NCBI GenBank assembly: GCA_037976565.1
Contig: CP137674.1
Location: forward strand, 6,739,789-6,803,788
DNA from: Mesocentrotus franciscanus
Taxonomy: Eukaryota; Echinodermata; Echinoidea; Camarodonta; Strongylocentrotidae
Direction: 5' to 3'
Length of the DNA: 64,000 bases
Within the stretch, counting starts at the first letter, position 1. Each line of letters starts with the position of its first letter. Under the pieces are notes generated by a model. It worked only from the letters and a program-made list of their open reading frames with translations, did no database searches and was not told the DNA's origin. The position numbers were made by a program, and so were the translations under genes. Shown one piece after another: positions 60,101 to 63,100 of the stretch.

Positions 60101-63100
60101 TAATGTTATGTTACCTTAAGGACGGGAAGTCGTATCATTCAACGTGTACACGCTGTAATGATATTTTCCTCTCAAATTTTAGGTAATCGTAGGTGAAGAA
60201 AACGCAGGTGAAGTGAGCCAGCAAGTATCATCTGTTACTTCCAACATCGAAGATATCACATCAGATGACATCACGTTTGTGGCAGAGATAACATCAAACA
60301 TTGTGCAGCAAAATCTTACTAGTGAAGAGGTATTCTGCACGATGCCAGACCAGTCCTATTGAACATGAAGTTGCGATGGTTGATGAATTTTATTATGTTC
60401 CGATAATTATCTCATGGGAAAAAATTGAAGTCTTCCCTCCGATACATGTATAAAATTGTCATAGAATGTGAAAGAGGTAAATCCCATAACCGGTTTTAAC
60501 AATATTGGACGCCTTGAAGCTAAACTACTGTGAATTAAGAATTTACTAGAGCCTAACCTTGTATCAGGCTCTTTTGGAAATTTTGTATAATATTTTATTT
60601 GTTCCAATACAGATTTAGGTCTGTCACTGTCCTTTCATATCTTTTACCCCCTTGGCGGTTGCTTCTTCCAGAAGTTGTGTAACAGCTTTAAAATAACAGC
60701 TGTGCTAGGGCTGTCATGTTATTTAATACCCTATCGTCATTCAGTTTGATTTCCGAGATTTGGCAACTTTCTCCTACTATAGTTTAAATCATCTTCATCT
60801 TTTGTGTTTGAATTGACAGGTAACAAAGTCTATAACGAGTATTGTGAGCAATATAGCTCAGGTAGAAACAGAGGAACTTGAAGCCGCAGAGGAAGAAGGT
60901 GGGGCAATAAGTAAATTTGTCCAGGCTTTTGAGGAACAAATCAGTCGTGTTGAGGTTGCCGATGGTGGGATGCTCAACATTCAGCAGCCAAATGTAGCCG
61001 TACAGGTGATTTTACATTTATATCATAGGCTATGAAAAAATAATTGATTTCAACCAGTATACTAAAATATAGAATTTCATGTCCAAGTTATATAATTTTT
61101 GTATGGATATCAAAAAGAAAAGAATACAAAACAAACTGACACTGCCATTCATCCATTGTGGTCTCATTCAATCTGGTGTCCAACAAGTCGCGACACTTCC
61201 ACCATTTTCTTTAAAGTTTAAAAGATCTACCAAACAACATCATTATTTGTGCATTTATGTGTGCAGGATACATCACATTTTGAATTTGGGGATGCCTTAC
61301 TTGAACGTCTGTGCATGGTGCTAATCGCCTCATTTCAATCATCAATAATGATAATAATAATAATAATGATAATGATAAGCAATAATTATAATAATAATAT
61401 TTATTATTAAATAATACTAGTAATAATGATAATGATAAAAATAAAACTAGGAAATAATTTATAATGATATTAATAATATCAATAATAATTAGATTATTGA
61501 TGATAGTGATGACAATAATACACATATTAATGATGATGATAAAAATAATGATAATAATATTAGATTTGTAAGGCGCCAAAGCCACTTGAAATCAAATACA
61601 TAAGGTGCACTAGTGCGAAGGAGAAATCAAATAAAAGCATCTGCATTTTATACAAACTACAAAAGATTAAATAAAGGGAACAATCAATTATATTCCAATC
61701 CAAATAAAAACAATTTTAGATTATTTTTAACACCTCAACTGATCTGCTTTTACGAATTTGTCAAGGGAGAACATTTCACAGCGAAGGCTCTGCATGAGCA
61801 AGGTTCCCTATCCCACTTCCTATTTGCAAATATTAATAATAATAATAGCAATAATAAAATAGTAATATTGATATTAATGTTAATAATAATAAAAAATAAT
61901 AAATATAATAATAATGATAATCATAATAATAGTAATAATACATATAATGATTATGATGATAATAATAATAACAATAATAATAATAATAATTATTATAATA
62001 ATATTAATAACAATTGAAGTTCTAATTCACATAACAGGTTCAGAGTGTACTTGCTGACGACGTAATCGCGGTCTCGTGCTTTCGCTAGCTGGATCCAGTC
62101 TTTCAGACCTGACCAAGTCCAATATTACCATCAGTGCTCCGATCCAAGATGACCGCGACGCTACCAGACCAGACATCATCGCTCAGGTCAACATTCCACC
62201 TTCAGTTTCATCCGTCATTTCGTCCACGGCCCCACTCTCAGGATCGCCGTCGAATGGCAGTGGTGAATACGTCCGGATCAACTTCAATGTATTTTCAACT
62301 CCAGCCCTGTTCATTTCTAAATCATTGCGCACAATCAGTGCAGATAATGAAGGCTTCAATCGATCGGCTAACTCGCCCGTGATTTCTCTCAGTATTGGTC
62401 AAGGGAAAGTAGCAGCCTTGACCGAATTCATCAATTTTACCTTCACTACAATAATGGTAAGACCTATAACAATAAAATGTCAGAATAACGTTTTTGCACA
62501 TATTATACGTATTTGTAATCTGCCTTTAGCAATATTTATAGATAATTAAATTTGTAGACATATATATATGGAAATTTAAACATTATGTATTTCAATGTAT
62601 TTGTTTCTTTTTAGCTCCTGTGTTTGATTCCTCTCATGATAAATGGCTTTTAAACTAAACCAATCAAAATTATATTCATTCTTCTTTCATGCCTTATTTA
62701 ACAAATTTTATTATGGGTCTATGCATTTCTTGCTTTTTTTTGTTGTTGTTGTGTAGTCTGGATACGTGAATCCCAATTGTTCATTCTGGGATGAGGAGCA
62801 GGATTGGTCCCAAGATGGGTGTGTTCTTGTTTCTGGAATCACATCATCTGATGAGCGCTATGATGAGGAGAGCGTGCGCTGTGCGTGTGATCATCTTACC
62901 AACTTCGCTGTTATAATGGTCAGTGAAAAGCAATTAGGCAATTAGTATATCCATTATCACCATTTAACTACTCCCCGAACAACTATAACCCGACTAACTA
63001 AACGCAGTAGGTTACTAGAGCTATAGCGTGATAATCCTATGACCAGGGGTATAGTTGGTCCAAAACAAATAGCCGACTAAGAGGTGTTTGGACGAGCGGT

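Noticed and set aside
61613..62017. A 134-codon frame ending in a long Asn-rich stretch
   Set aside because: The Asn run is the translated (AAT)n microsatellite in an intron between two GAIN exons; no splice sites support it.
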